A stretch of DNA of 64,000 nt, from NCBI RefSeq assembly GCF_910594005.1, contig NC_057847.1, positions 28,123,001-28,187,000 on the forward strand. Reading direction: 5' to 3'. The position numbers were made by a program, and so were the translations under genes. Positions 33,560-45,238 of the stretch are shown in pieces. The DNA is from Cervus elaphus (taxonomy: Eukaryota > Chordata > Mammalia > Artiodactyla > Cervidae). Positions within the stretch are counted from its first letter, which is position 1. The number at the start of each line of letters is the position of its first letter. Under the pieces are notes generated by a model, which was given only the letters and a program-made list of their open reading frames with translations, did no database searches and had not been told where the DNA came from.

Positions 33560-33960
33560 AAAAGAAACAAGCAAATCTGGCTGGAACCACAAGCTTCCTG
33601 TCGGTGAGTGGTCAATGGCGGCCTTGGCGGCCCTTGGAGCCTGCAGGTTGACAGTCGTGCAGTTGCTGCCACCTCGTGGTCAGTTCAGATAGTGCAGCCA
33701 GGGAGGCAGCCTTGGCCACCCAAGGGAGCAAGTGCTCCACAACCCAGCTAGTCACTGACACTTTTATAATGCTTCAGCTGAGCTCACTTATTACGTTGGA
33801 AGCCGAAAGTCCTGTGTGGTTTATTATGGGTTTGTGGTGTTTATTAATCCACAACGGTATTGTTTTTGATAGACAACCTAAGATTAAGGCTAATAAAAGT
33901 CTCTGGGAATGTGGACTCAATAATTTTGTTGGCTTGGGAACAAAGAAGAAAGTCAGTAAA
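33560..33960. other. Low-repeat, GC-richer segment with a CTCF-like site
   Basis: About 400 bp without a recognised repeat. A plus-strand ORF of 95 codons (33676-33963) has no recognisable domain and no Kozak-like context. The segment is better read as regulatory or unique DNA than as a gene. Confidence 0.35.
33667..33679 (-). promoter_or_regulatory. Candidate CTCF-binding motif
   Basis: The plus strand reads TGCCACCTCGTGG. The reverse complement CCACGAGGTGGCA fits the core CCASYAGRKGGCA at all but one position. It has the same strand as the 12.19-kb site. Confidence 0.4.
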
Positions 33961-34438
33961 TAGTACCTGGATCCTCCAGTAATTACTCCATCTTATAAAT
34001 TACTGTTTTCTCTTATTCCAGCTCATAGTCTGTCATTCTAGAAAGTATGATATATTAATTTTTAGCTAAGAAATATCCACAGGGAGTAATCAGAGTCGGC
34101 ACTGTACAGGTGTTTTTTCCAGTGAAAAAGATTACCTTGGAATTATTTATAAATGACATCAGAACACTGAATATTAACAAAGTGATTTTCATCTGCTTAT
34201 TAAATATCCAGAGATACATACACACCGAATCAGGTTGTTCTAGCTGACATTTGAAAGGTTATGTGTTATTCAAGAAAGAAACTTCCACCTTCAAGGTGCC
34301 ATCATGGAAATTCCTTCCTATTCTTTTTCTTTTTTCCTTTTAAATTTTATTTAAATTTTAATTATTATTAAATAGTTAAGTCCTACACAATAAAAATATG
34401 AAATTGATCATGGCTGACCCCACCACTCAGCTTAAGAA

Positions 34439-34643
34439 GTGAAGTGAAGTCGTTCAGTCGTCCGACTCTTTGAGACCCCATGGAGTATAGCCCACTAGGC
34501 TCCTCTGTCCATGGGAATTCTCCAGGCAAGAAGACTGGAGTGGGTTGCCATTTCCTTCTCCAGGGGATCTTCCCAACCCAGGGATCAAACCTGGGCCTCC
34601 CACATTGCAGGCAGACTCTTTACCCTCTGAGCCACCAGGGTTA
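34439..34643 (-). repeat. Bov-tA SINE with 11-bp target duplication
   Basis: Antisense Bov-tA. The exact 11-mer CAGCTTAAGAA is found at 34428-34438 and 34644-34654. Confidence 0.92.
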
Positions 34644-34800
34644 CAGCTTAAGAAACATAATGTAATCAACACAGGGGAACCCTCTATGAGCCACCACTGC
34701 ATGCTCTTCCTTCCCACCACTTCACACTTTCCGTGAATCCCTGAATTTGGTGTTTGTCCTTCCCATTTGTCTCTTTATGCTTTGTATATATAGAGACATG

Positions 34801-34864
34801 CTATATATGTAAATATACATATATAGTGTTTTCTATATATGTATATATACATATATAGTGTGTT
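34801..34864. repeat. Two tandem 32-bp AT-rich units, each palindromic
   Basis: Unit 1 starts at 34801 and unit 2 at 34833. Both read CTATATATGT, then ATACATATATAGTGT. The second contains a perfect 26-bp palindrome at 34833-34858. Confidence 0.8.
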
Positions 34865-34960
34865 TGCATGTTTCAAAAATTTTGTTTAAATGGCTTTTTT
34901 CCTGTAACTTGAATCTTTTTTCCTTCAATGTTATGATTTGTGAGATTCAGCCATTGCATT

Positions 34961-35345
34961 ACTTTCCTAGGGCTACTGTAACAAGTTGCCATAAACTTGA
35001 TGTTTTAAAACAAATTTATTCTCTCACAGTTCTGGGAGCTAGAAGCTGAAATCAAGGTATCCTCAGGGCTTTTCCTCCCTCAGGACACAACGGAAGAATC
35101 TGTTCATTCCCTGCCTCTTCCAGCTTCTCACAGCTTCAGACACTCCTTGGTTCGTGGCTGCATCACTGCAGTCTCTGTTTCCACCTTCACATGGCCTTCT
35201 GTCCTACGTCTGTGTCACTGGATTTAGGGCCAATCCTCATAATCCAGGATGATCTCTCAAGATCATTACCTACATCTGCAAAGTCTCCAGATATTATGCG
35301 GTGGAGGCAGGTTTCCAACCCAGACATTTTGACTCATTCCTCTGA
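34961..35345 (+). repeat. Ancient mammalian repeat, family not named
   Basis: TTACTTTCCTAGGGCTACTG, then TCTCTCACAGTTCTGGGAGC, then TTCGTGGCTGCATCACTGCA, then CATAATCCAGGATGATCTCT. This is a well-known mammal-wide repeat (LTR-like length). I could not name the family with certainty. Confidence 0.6.
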
Positions 35346-35540
35346 TAGTTGGATTACATGTCTCTAAGCTCAGGTGGCTGGGACTTCTGATTATTTAAAT
35401 AAAAGGCATTTTGTATAGCATTGGTTCTAAAGCTCAGCCCGAATAGGTGAAAACTAGTCCTGCGAGGTTACAGGCGGAAGAAATGGCACTCTGGCTGGGG
35501 AGGCAAGAAATCTGGGTTCTGGAGTCAGTCCTCTGCATGT

Positions 35541-35755
35541 GTGCATGCTAGGTCATTTCAGTTGCATTCGACTCTTTGCGACCCTATGGACAGCAGTCCA
35601 TCAGACTCCTCTGTCCATGGGATTCTCCAGGCAAGAATACTGCAGTGGGTCACCACGCTCTCCTCCAGGGGATTTTCCTGACCCAGGGATTGAACCATGT
35701 CTCTTACATGGTGGGACCACCTGCAGACTTGCTTAGTCACAGGTTGCCGGCTGCT
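35541..35755 (-). repeat. Bov-tA SINE
   Basis: Antisense. GCTAGGTCATTTCAGTTGCA through CCACCTGCAGACTTGCTTAG. The head is diverged. Confidence 0.85.
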
Positions 35756-36537
35756 GCTGGCTGGGAGCTGGGACCACAGCTGAGCTGTGACCAGAACACC
35801 TCCACACAGCCCTTCCCTGTGGCTGCCTGGATGCCTCCCACAGTGGGAGCTGGGTTCCAAAGGCAAACATGAAAAGGAACAAGGCATAACTGCCTCCCCT
35901 TTTGTGGTCTTGGGATGTTACACAGGATCACTTCTGCCATGTTGGGTTAATATTTGTTAGAAGCAAGTCATAGAGGTCAGCCATTTTCAAGAGAAGGGGA
36001 ATTAGGTTCTATCTTTGGTTGGGAAGGATATCAAGGAATTTGTAAACATGTTTTAAGACCTCACAATCTGCCCATTGGACATGAATTATTTACATTTCCC
36101 CTTACATGTAAGATATACTCCCTCCCCTCTTTCTAGATCCTTCAAACATTGTCCCTATGGTAGCATCAGGCTTTAGGTCCATGATCAGGTCCCAGGATGG
36201 TTGAGACTCTTTGGGTTCTGTCCCCTGAGGTGTAACTCCACCCAGTCAAAAGATCTGTGAACCAAGAGAAAAACTGTCTGCCCACCACACCCAATACAAA
36301 GAGGTGGGTCAAGCTACAGACACTGATGTTCAAAATGGGACGCACACAGCGGTCCCTGGTCCACAGCCATCCTGAAATCACATGGGCCTGTGCTGCCAGT
36401 TCCCTCAGGCTTACTTCTTAGAGGTCGTTTACTATAGCTGAACTCAATTCCATCCTCTGAGTCATTATTTTAGTCCAGTAAAAGTAGTCCATCTTTGCAG
36501 TTAAGTTCTCTTAGACAGCATCTTCATTTTTTTAAAA
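35756..36537. other. Intergenic sequence, nothing recognised
   Basis: Moderately GC-rich at the left (35.75-35.87 kb). ORFs here overlap on both strands and none matches a known protein. Confidence 0.4.
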
Positions 36538-36781
36538 AGTCTATTTATTTCACTTTGGTGTTCCTTTCTGCGAGCGGAGGCTGCTCTTCGTTGCGGTGCA
36601 CAGGCTTCTCATTGCCGTGGCCTCTCTTGCTGCGCTGCGCCGGCTCTGGAGAGCTGGCCCAGCAGTTGTGCACAGGCTTAGTTGTCTGGTGGCATCTAGG
36701 ATCTTCCCAGACCAGGGATCCAACCTGTGTCCCCTGCCTCGGCAGGCGGAGTTTTCACCGGGACTACCAAGGAAGTCTCCT
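36538..36781 (-). repeat. CHR-type tRNA SINE
   Basis: Antisense cetartiodactyl CHR element: GGAGGCTGCTCTTCGTTGC, then AGCAGTTGTGCACAGGCTTA, then the CCAGACCAGGGATCCAACCT tRNA-like region. Two plus-strand ORFs (108 and 69 codons) are translations of it. Confidence 0.85.
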
Positions 36782-37688
36782 CATAGACTGCTTCTTGCCG
36801 TTTGAGGATTCGAAGGCCTGAATGTCTCTTTTGGCCTAAGCTGATTATGATTTTTTAAAATGTAGGCTTCTTATCAATCAATTTATAACTGACTCCATTT
36901 AGCAAAGGCCATACCCACAAATCTCATTTCACCTGTCTCTACCTTAGTGTCTCCCAAACTGCTGTCTGAGAACATCCTTATGGTCTGCAGGTCTTTTGTA
37001 CACTTGAAAGTATGTATGAAGCAACACCTTAAAGCTACCTGAGGTCTTTACCTGACTGCCTTTTTGGAGCAATCTCTCAGAGCTATCTGAGGTGCTGCCT
37101 CCTAGGCTGCAGTCCTCATTTTGCCCCAAATAAAACTTAACTCGCAAATCTCCGAAAAAAAGAGAAAAGTGCCTGAAGTCTTAGCAAAGAGTTCCATAGT
37201 CACACCCCTGGCTTAACTCTGGGATGTGTTTCATGACTATGTTCCAGATTTGATCTTCACAGGAAGCCACTTCTTTTGCTAAAAGGAGAGGTGATGAGGA
37301 AGAAACTGTTAACCTAGTAATTCCTGTTTGCTAGATATTTAACAGTTCTTTCTTTAGTTTCTCTCTCCTCTTGCATTTTATTGTAGTCAGTAAGAACAAC
37401 CAGGAAGCACCTTCAATTCTCTTCCTGAAAATCTCCTTAAAAATTCAGGTAATTGGGTGTATTTTCTATCTTCCATGTTACCATAAGTGTCACCAAATTT
37501 TCAGTCACTATACAACATTTCCTCCCAGTAACATTTCCTCACTTTCCTGTCAGCCCTAACCAATAACATCTTCAAGAACCATGAGGTTCCCTTGAATGGT
37601 CTCTTGAAGACTCTCCCAAATCCCTGCCCAGTCTTGAAGACGTTGCCATATATTTTCACTTTTTTGTCATGATACCAAAACCTGTTCT

Positions 37689-37930
37689 AGTTATCTGTTG
37701 CTACAAAACAAACCACCCAAAACGTTCATGGCTTAAAACAGCAATGACATTTATTTACTCATTAATCTACAATTTCGGAAGAACTTGAGAGGAAAGTTTC
37801 TCTCTGCTGTACTCAGCGTCAGCTGGGCCACCTCAAGAACTAGTGGCTAGGATCACCCGAAAACTCACTCACTGACATGTCTGGTGGCTAACGCTGGCTG
37901 TCTGCTGGGAGCTCATTGCTAACCGTTGTT
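37689..37930 (+). repeat. Ancient mammalian repeat, related to 21845-22160
   Basis: AGTTATCTGTTGCTACAAAA, then CATGGCTTAAAACAGCAATG, then ACATTTATTTACTCATTAAT. Same family as the piece near 21.9 kb. Confidence 0.5.
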
Positions 37931-38165
37931 GGAATACCTACACTTGACAACGTGTGACCTGCACATGAACTTTTCCTGCAACAGCTTGGCTTTGTCACTA
38001 AATGGTGAAGCTATCCAAGAACAAGCATTCCAAGAGAGGGAGGCAGAGGAAAACTCGTCTCCGAAGTCACTTAGTATTATTTCTGCCACATTCCATTCTT
38101 TAGACAAGAGTCACTGAGTCTGGCCCATGTATAAGTGGAGGGGAATTGGACTTCACCTCTCCCTG

Positions 38166-38378
38166 GAAAAGTAGTGTTAGTTCCTCAGTTGTGTCTGACT
38201 GTTTGCAACCCATGGACTGTAGCCCATCAGGCTCCTCTGTCCGCAGGATTTTCTAGGTAAGAATGTTGGAGTGGTTAACTGGCCCCTTCTCCAAGAGATC
38301 TTCCCGACCCAGGGATCAAACCTGAGTCTTCCGCATTGCAGGCAGATTCTTCACTGTCTGAGCCAGCAGGGAAGCCCA
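38166..38378 (-). repeat. Bov-tA SINE
   Basis: Antisense, AAAAGTAGTGTTAGTTCCTC through GAGCCAGCAGGGAAGCCC. Complete. Confidence 0.9.
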
Positions 38379-38909
38379 CCTATTGCTGTGTTGAAGAATT
38401 TGAGGACTTGTTTTAAAACCATCTATAAAATGGCATTCTTAGCACCATTTTGCAGATGCAAAAGAGACTTCAGAGACTGAAGTGATAAAGTTGAGAACTA
38501 TAGCGTGTACTTGCCATAGTTAATCACAAATATGTCATGTACAATCTGTAAAGTGCTATAATGCTACGTTTCACCTAGGAAAGCAGAGCTGAAGGAGAGG
38601 GAGGCCATGGCAGAAGCTTTCTAGTAGGCCTTTGCACACATAAAATACTCCAATAATGTTAGAATATACACAGAGCACTAGTTCATGCACGTAATATCTG
38701 CAAAAATTCTCAAATGGTACATTTCTGGATTCATATGATTTCAGTTGCTAATTGAGTGAACATTAAGATGATTTCAATTGAACTTTTCTAGCTTCTTAAC
38801 ACAAGGACAATAACCCACCAGCCATATGGGTTATGAATCAAGGAACTTGATTATTTCTTGTGTGTAATGAAACAAGAATTTATTCTGCTTAGTGTTCTTT
38901 TTTAACATA
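38379..38909. other. Intergenic sequence, nothing recognised
   Basis: AT-rich, no gene or repeat recognised. Confidence 0.4.
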
Positions 38910-39232
38910 ATTTTTCTTTATTTAGATAGTTATTTTTGGCTGTGCTGGGCCTTCCTTGCTGCATGGACTTTTCTCTAGTTGTGGCAAGCGGAGGCTACTC
39001 TTTATTTGCGATGTTTGGGCTTCTCATTGTGATGATTTCCCTTGTTGTGGGGCATGGACTTTGCGGTGCTGGGGTTTCAGTAGTTGTGGCTTCCAGGTTC
39101 CGGAGCACAGGCTCAATAGTTGTGAACAGTCTTAGCTGCTCCAAGGCATGTGGGATCTCCCTGGACCGGGGATCAAACCCATGTCTCCTGCACTGGTAGG
39201 CAAATTCTTTACCCCTAGTGGGCTTCTTTTAA
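38910..39232 (-). repeat. CHR-type tRNA SINE
   Basis: Antisense, full length at about 320 bp: TGGCTGTGCTGGGCCTTCC, then TTGTGGCAAGCGGAGGCTAC, then CCGGGGATCAAACCCATGTC. An 87-codon ORF inside it is not a gene. Confidence 0.88.
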
Positions 39233-41003
39233 TGATGTGTTAAAATTGTTCTTTTAGAGAATCAAACTGTCATAATGGCCAAAAACATCTTCAGTCCTGA
39301 CTTCAGAGCACCTGACTAAGATCTACACTTCTATCAACCACTCTCTAGTTTGACATGCAATGCACTGGCTCCGTATTTGGCTAAGTAACTGAACACAGGA
39401 GAGCCCTTTAATATAACATGATATTGGGCTTTTTTGGATTCTCGTAAAGAGGAGATATGCTCACCAACTTTTGCCCAAAGGTATTCTTGGTCTCAAAGTT
39501 AAATTTTGATGAGTGATCAGTTTTCCTTTTCAAATACCTCGTGTTTTTTTTTCTTAAATGGCATTTACCTTTGTCTGTGTGTTTGCATTTGAGCATAAGC
39601 GCATGTCCTTCTGTGAGAGTGTTCCAGCTAGTTTCTCAGTTGTTTATTGCTGATAGGCCTTTGAATTTTCTTGGCAAGCCTACTGTTTTGCAATGAGGAA
39701 AAACAATCAAATGATGACATATTAAAAACAAAATAAAGTGTTGTGTCCAGCAATGTAATTAAATATCTTCTGAGAAGTGTAAAAATAACTTTCCCTGACA
39801 CTATTATGTCCTTTAATGGTCATGTTTAGTCTGTGTAGTTTTTCCGGAACAAAACACCAGTGCTTATTGATTTTGGTTCATAGTCCCTAAATTGGTCAAA
39901 ATCTATAATCTTAACCATTAGGTACAGTATTAAATCTCCAAGGACAAAGATGTTTAGCTTACTCTCTCCCTCTCCCGCAGCAATAGCAAACACAATCAAC
40001 ATTGTTTGGTTCAGATTGTGGTCGCCTTAAAAGAATAATGTATTGTACTTAGAGGAAAGTAAGGCATTTAGACAATCTTGCTTAGGAATTTATCACCAGG
40101 ATCTGCTATTTTCCCCATTGCTTTGGCTCAGGGTTTCTCCCTTTTGCTCCCTTCCTCCAAGCTGTTCTGAGCCACATGGATTTGATTCTGGTCCATCTCC
40201 AACTCTTTCCTCCAATTATTCCTTACCCTAGTTTTATCTTTTCTGTCACCTTTACAAGGACCACTCACTTTGTCTAATTTCTAGAGTCCTCAACACCTAG
40301 ATTACAAAGTTTAACTCCACCCTTAAGCCTTGAGAATTCTAGGTGATTCTGCCACAGAAAGATGGAAATGGTGGTGTAAATTGAGTACAGTTTGTAAAAT
40401 AACAGAGACTCACAGCATTCTAGCTTGAGCCTCAGGCAATGCCTGTGTGTAGAGGAGGTCTTCAATAAGCAATCGGTGAGTGAATAAGAAGGACCTGTTT
40501 TGGGAGAGAATGGAGAGATCAAGTGACTTGTTTGAGGCTACACTCGTGGACAACGTTAGAGTTCTTACCGGAATCCAGATCATCCTGTTTTATCCAGTTC
40601 TCACGCTTCTACACTACCCAGCTTCTAGTAATTTGCATTACCTTTGCAAACTTATGAATGTTTATGCCCTGGGGATCTGGGGATCAACAGTGCTACAAAG
40701 CAAGAGGACCCAGAGGCCAGTCTGATGTCTGACCAAGTTGGGCTCTTAGCGGATGCTTTGGTTCCTCTTTCCTGGGGTTAAGGAAGCATTTATTTTAATT
40801 TTAAAAATATTGTCAAAAAAATAAAAATATTGTCTCTGATTTCTTGTTAAATAGATTAAACCAAGATTTGGATAATGTCAACCAGGCAGATGGATTTCTG
40901 ATAATACATAATTTTAAGTACTTGTAAATGTTAATCTTAGTACAAAAGCAATGCATGTTAATTATAGGAAATACAGGTAAAATAAAAATAGGTAAATTTT
41001 AAA
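39233..41003. other. Intergenic sequence with small old repeats
   Basis: No gene recognised. An L2-like 3' end (GAGGTCTTCAATAAGCAATC) lies near 40457. The rest is unmarked AT-rich DNA. Confidence 0.4.
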
Positions 41004-41226
41004 TGCTCATGTGTGTCTGCATTCAGTCATGTTCGACTTTTTGCTACCCTTTGGACTGTAGCCGACCAAGCTTCTCTGTTCATGGGATTCTCCAGGTAAG
41101 AATACTGGAGTGGATTGCCATGCCCTCCTTGAGGGAATCTTCATGACCCAGAGATCAAACCCGAGTCTCTTATGTCTCCTGCTTTGGCAGGCGGGTTCTT
41201 TACCATTAGCACCAGCTGGGAAGCCC
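41004..41226 (-). repeat. Bov-tA SINE
   Basis: Antisense, GCTCATGTGTGTCTGCATTC through CACCAGCTGGGAAGCCC. This subtype has a TATGTCTCCTGCTTTGGCAG insert, as in the copy at 50.35 kb. Confidence 0.88.
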
Positions 41227-41323
41227 GCCCATTATCCTACTCTGCCCCAAAGAGAACCATCATCAACTAATTAACTATTTGGCATATTATGCTTTTGGTT
41301 ATGTACTAAAATATATGCATTTA

Positions 41324-41324
41324 T

Positions 41325-41356
<32 letters not shown>

Positions 41357-41361
41357 GCACT

Positions 41362-41397
<36 letters not shown>

Positions 41398-41400
41398 GCA
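41324..41400. repeat. Duplicated AC/AT compound microsatellite
   Basis: Two units, each an (AC)n run followed by ATATATATGCA, so the whole microsatellite block is itself duplicated. Confidence 0.85.
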
Positions 41401-42191
41401 CATTCACATTTACAATTGTTTTATATATTGTTTATTTTACTTCACAATATTTTTCCATATTAAGTACTCACCTACAACATAATTTTTGAGGACATAATTT
41501 TTTATAGCATAACATTGTATTTGTCCAGCCTATTGGACATTGTTTCCAAAGACAAGAAAACTTTAAAGATGATTTGCATACAGACAGGGCAAGAATGATT
41601 CTCAGTTCCCACTTGCTTGCAAGCCAGTGCCCTGGAAATAAGAGCGCGCAGGGCGGCATACACTGGATTGCCTAAGGAAGAGTCTGGCAGGTCGTCCAAG
41701 GAAACCAGCTCTTGACCATCCCTTCCTCTGGGCCCCTCTTTTCTTCCTCCCTGAAGGAAGATCAAAGATTTTCACAACCTGCAGATCCTATGGGTTTCCT
41801 TCTTGAAATCAGTCAAGTGTTTGCACTTGTGAAGGTCAGGGACCCAGAAGTTGAATGGGGAATGAGAAGAACAACTTCATATACTTAATATAATTATGGA
41901 AGGTGGAAATAGAATTTTTAAAGTCTTTTTAATGAAGCAAAGGAATATGTAGGCAGTTCTCCATGCTGATTTAAAATGACAAAGTGCAGGTTAGGAAGGA
42001 CATGTGTGTGTGTGTGTATGTGTGTGTGTGTCACACACAGAAAATGGGAGCAGAAGGCTAGGTAAAAAAGGAATGACTTTCTACCCCATGGGAACTGAAT
42101 CATAATCACTACTCCACACTCATGCACACATTTGAGTTACATTTGTACTTTTGCTCACCTGGGATAAAGTTACACTTGAAAGTTGTTACTA
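41401..42191. other. Intergenic sequence with a TG microsatellite
   Basis: No gene recognised. An interrupted (TG)n run lies at 42004-42031, followed directly by CACACACA, so the two can pair. Confidence 0.45.
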
Positions 42192-42320
42192 CCAGGACTT
42201 CCCTGGTAGTCTAGTGGTTAAGACTTTACACTCCCAATGCAAGGGGCATGGACTCAGTCCCTGGTTGGGGAACTAAGATCCCACATGCTGCATGGTGCAG
42301 CCAAGACAAACAAACAAACA
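42192..42320 (+). repeat. CHR-type tRNA SINE, 5' part
   Basis: Sense. CCAGGACTTCCCTGGTAGTC, then AGTGGTTAAGACTTTACACT, then CCTGGTTGGGGAACTAAGAT. It is followed by a CAAACAAACAAA tail. A box-A-like and a box-B-like segment are present. Confidence 0.85.
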
Positions 42321-42943
42321 GAGTTGGCCAGTGCAGGTGCATGAAAGAAAATGAAACAAACAAACAAAAAGTTGTTACTCCCTTTACCTCAGCTCTCTTT
42401 TACTTTCCTTCTTCCATTTGAATGTTCTAGGTAAGTTCACCGGGCCCAGAATCTTCCAATCTGTCTGTTCAAAGGTCCCTTAGCTAGAGATTTGAGGGGA
42501 AATCTGAGCTCTGATAGAAGAGGGTTGGGCTGAGAAGGGCAAGGCTGCTTCCAGCTCTCTGCCTGCACCCCGGCTGTGCCCTGGTAGAGGATGGAAAACC
42601 ATTCAGTGGGCCCTGGACACCAACTTGCCTGTGTTGCCCTTGCTAAGCTGGGGGCTGGCCCCCTGGAGTCAATCCAGTCCAGTTTCAAAGTCCTTCCAGC
42701 CCCTGAGCCACAGAACAGGGGACATCACCTTAGAATCTTAACATTAGGGAAATCTCAGACCTAATCCAGCCCAATGTTCATCCAATGCTTATGTTTCTTT
42801 TTTTTCACTTTCATTCTACATGAAGGATATTGGTGACAAGTCTCAGTTTAGCCTCAATGTGATAGGTTCATATAAATAGCTATAAGCACATATTAGACAC
42901 TGATTTGGACTAGGCTTCAGGCTAAATTTCAAACTTGTCATTG
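42321..42943. other. Intergenic sequence, nothing recognised
   Basis: A GC-richer stretch at 42440-42720 has an 83-codon minus-strand ORF with no recognisable product. Confidence 0.4.
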
Positions 42944-43264
42944 TGTTTAGTCGCTCAGTCTTGTCTGACTCTGCGATCCCATGGACTGTAGCCCCCAGCT
43001 CCTCTGTCCATGGGGATTAACCAGGCAAGAATACTGGAGTGGGTTGCTATGCCCTTCTCCAGGGGATCTTCCCAACCCAGGGATTGAACCCAGGTCTCCC
43101 ACGTAGAAGGCAGGTTCCTTACCATCTGAGCCACCAGGGAAGCCCAAGAATACTGGATTGGGTAGCCTATCCCTTCTCCAGGAGTTCTTCCCAACCCAGG
43201 AATCAAATCAGGGTCTCCTGCATTGCAGCTTGATTCTTTACCAGCTGAGCTACCAGGGAAGCCC
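42944..43264 (-). repeat. Tandem pair of Bov-tA units inserted as one
   Basis: A complete antisense Bov-tA (42944-43145) is followed at once by the head-side 118 bp of a second one (43147-43264). AAATTTCAA occurs at 42924-42932 and 43265-43273, outside both units, so they probably arrived together or one grew from the other. Confidence 0.88.
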
Positions 43265-43349
43265 AAATTTCAATCTTAATATTTACCAAATGGAGGAAAT
43301 TGTTATTCAAGAGTCTGATCCTGAAGCTGAGGACCATATATCTTTCTAG

Positions 43350-43631
43350 TTGAAATAGGAAACCTATGACCCCACTCAAACTGGAAAGCTCCCAGCTATG
43401 TACCAGCTCCCAGCTATGAACGAATCACTATCTACTTGAAAGTCGACCAAAAAGCCTCTCCCATTTCCAAAAATCCACCCCAATAACACACTCACCAATC
43501 AAATCCATCATAAAATGTCCTTCTTTTACTCTATATACCTCACTCCCTTTTCACACATCTTTGAGTCCTGACTAGGAGGAAATGATGGTATCTGACTCCC
43601 CTCCTATTGTAAGATCTGAATAAACAGACTT
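43350..43631 (+). mobile_element. Possible LTR fragment
   Basis: LTR-like order: repeated CCAGCTATG motifs, ATAAAATGTCC and a CTCTATATACC TATA-like box near 43530. A polyadenylation signal (GATCTGAATAAAC) follows near 43614. BovB sequence starts directly after. Family and boundaries uncertain. Confidence 0.3.
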
Positions 43632-44117
43632 GGAAGGAAAGCTATGACAAACCTAGACAGCATATTAAAAAGCAAAGACATTACTTTGCTGACAAAGGTC
43701 TGTATAGTCAAATTTAGGGTTTTTCCAGTGGTCATGTACAGATGTGAGATTTGGACCATAAAGAAAGCTGAGTGCCGAAGAATTGATGTTTTTGACCTGT
43801 GGTGCTGGAGAAGACTCTTGAGAGTCCCTTGGACTGCAAGGAGATCCAACAAAAGGAAATCAGTCCTGAATATCCATTGTAAGGACCAATGCTGAAGCTC
43901 CAATGCTTTGGCCACCTGATGCGAAGAACTGACTCCTTAGAAAAGGCCCTGATGCTGGAAAAGATTGAAGGCAAAAGGAGAAGAGGGTGCAGAGATGAAA
44001 TTTTTGGATGGCATCACCGGCTCTATGGACATGAATTTTAGCAAATTCCAGGATCTGGTGAAGCCTGCTGTAGTCCATGGGGTCACAGAGTTGAACAGGA
44101 TTTAATTACTGAACAGC
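43632..44117 (+). mobile_element. BovB LINE, 3' end only
   Basis: The only sense-strand BovB in the window. About 0.49 kb covering the C-terminus (CTATGACAAACCTAGACAGC, then GCTGAGTGCCGAAGAATTGA) and the 3' tail (CCATGGGGTCACAGAGTTGA). The 83-codon ORF at 43644-43895 holds RT C-terminal residues and then frameshifts. More diverged than the 56-60 kb copy. Confidence 0.9.
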
Positions 44118-45186
44118 AATAACAAGGTAATTTTATAGGTGTTCTTTGTCTTTCTGACAAAACACAAGTATAGTCTTATCCAGATTTGCAATATAAATTA
44201 GCATGCTGGGCTCCCTCCAACATGAATAGATGTGGGCAGATTGTGGGGTCCAAGACCTTTCACTTATCCAGCACTCTCTCCACCCAGATTTGCCTGTCCT
44301 TCAAGTGGGTGATCTTATGCGTCATGCTTCTGTGGTAAGTGAAGGGAGCCCTTTTTCAGCATGCTCTCTCTCCTCTTCTTTCCTAGCTGCCTAAAGTCTA
44401 ATGTTCTGTAGTTAAAGATTTATTCCCTGGGCTCCAGGATTGCTCTTTATGATGTTGATAATCATGGAAGAAAGTCCACATCTCAGTAAGAAGAGATATG
44501 GACCCGAGGAGGTACACAGAGAGAGTCATCTTAGGTCTTGTCTGGGAGGGCTACCAAAAACGGTGTAAACGCTGTAGGTGTCACCACATTTCAAGGTGCT
44601 GGCTGAGGACGGAGGAAGTGCCTGGCTGACTGAAGATGTGTGTTTTTTTGTTTTCGTTTTTTTTTTTTTTTGCTCAACAACCTCTGGAGCAGCAGGCCTC
44701 TTAGCCCAGTGCAGCCCCGCCTCTCCTTTACTTCCACCATCTGAGCAGCTGGCTAATTCATCTCTCCACTTTTTACATTTGCAAAGACAAGACTCCTTTG
44801 TGCTCCCCAAGGTCCAGGGGCACATGTCAAGTTCTCTAAGTGGTCCAAGAAACTTCTTTCAGATTGAAGTGCCCTCCTCTGTCCCCATCTTGCCGCAAGT
44901 TAGTGAGATGGCTTTTGATGGGAGAAAAATAGAAATGGGAGGTCACTAAGAAATGAGAAAGGCAAGACACGGAGAAAAAAGGCCAGTAAAACGGGAAGGG
45001 AGGTTTAATTCAGCCCCAGAACTCCCACTGTCCAGGCACAGAGGGGAGCAACTCTTGGCAGTCCTGCTCCCACGCCAGCTTCTCTTCCCCACCACCAGCT
45101 GTCTCTCTCGCTATCTGCTGTCTTTGTGATTAAACTTTCATAAACATTCAACATCTATCTACCTATTTAGCCCTACCATAAGCCTG
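44118..45186. other. Intergenic sequence without recognised gene
   Basis: A T-run lies near 44660-44673. The 123-codon ORF at 44578-44949 passes through the T-run and is probably chance. No known domain is visible on either strand. Confidence 0.4.
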
Positions 45187-45198
45187 GGGGGGGGGGGG
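45187..45198 (+). repeat. 12-G homopolymer
   Basis: An uninterrupted run of about twelve Gs, unusual in this AT-rich DNA and prone to length errors in sequencing. Confidence 0.8.
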
Positions 45199-45238
45199 CG
45201 ATGCAAATTCCAACTCCCCAGCACTTAAAGAAATCAGG

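Larger units (their letters stand above)
34325..34960. repeat. Old L1-type sequence interrupted by a SINE
   Basis: AT-rich LINE-like sequence (AAATTTTAATTATTATTAAAT) resumes after the SINE as GTAATCAACACAGGGGAACC and ends with TTGTGAGATTCAGCCATTGC. This order resembles an L1M element. Confidence 0.45.

Noticed and set aside
36495..36821. 108-codon ORF in a GC-rich stretch
   Set aside because: It is the translation of an antisense CHR SINE.
44578..44949. 123-codon ORF
   Set aside because: It passes through a T-run giving a poly-Phe stretch, overlaps an antisense ORF and shows no domain.
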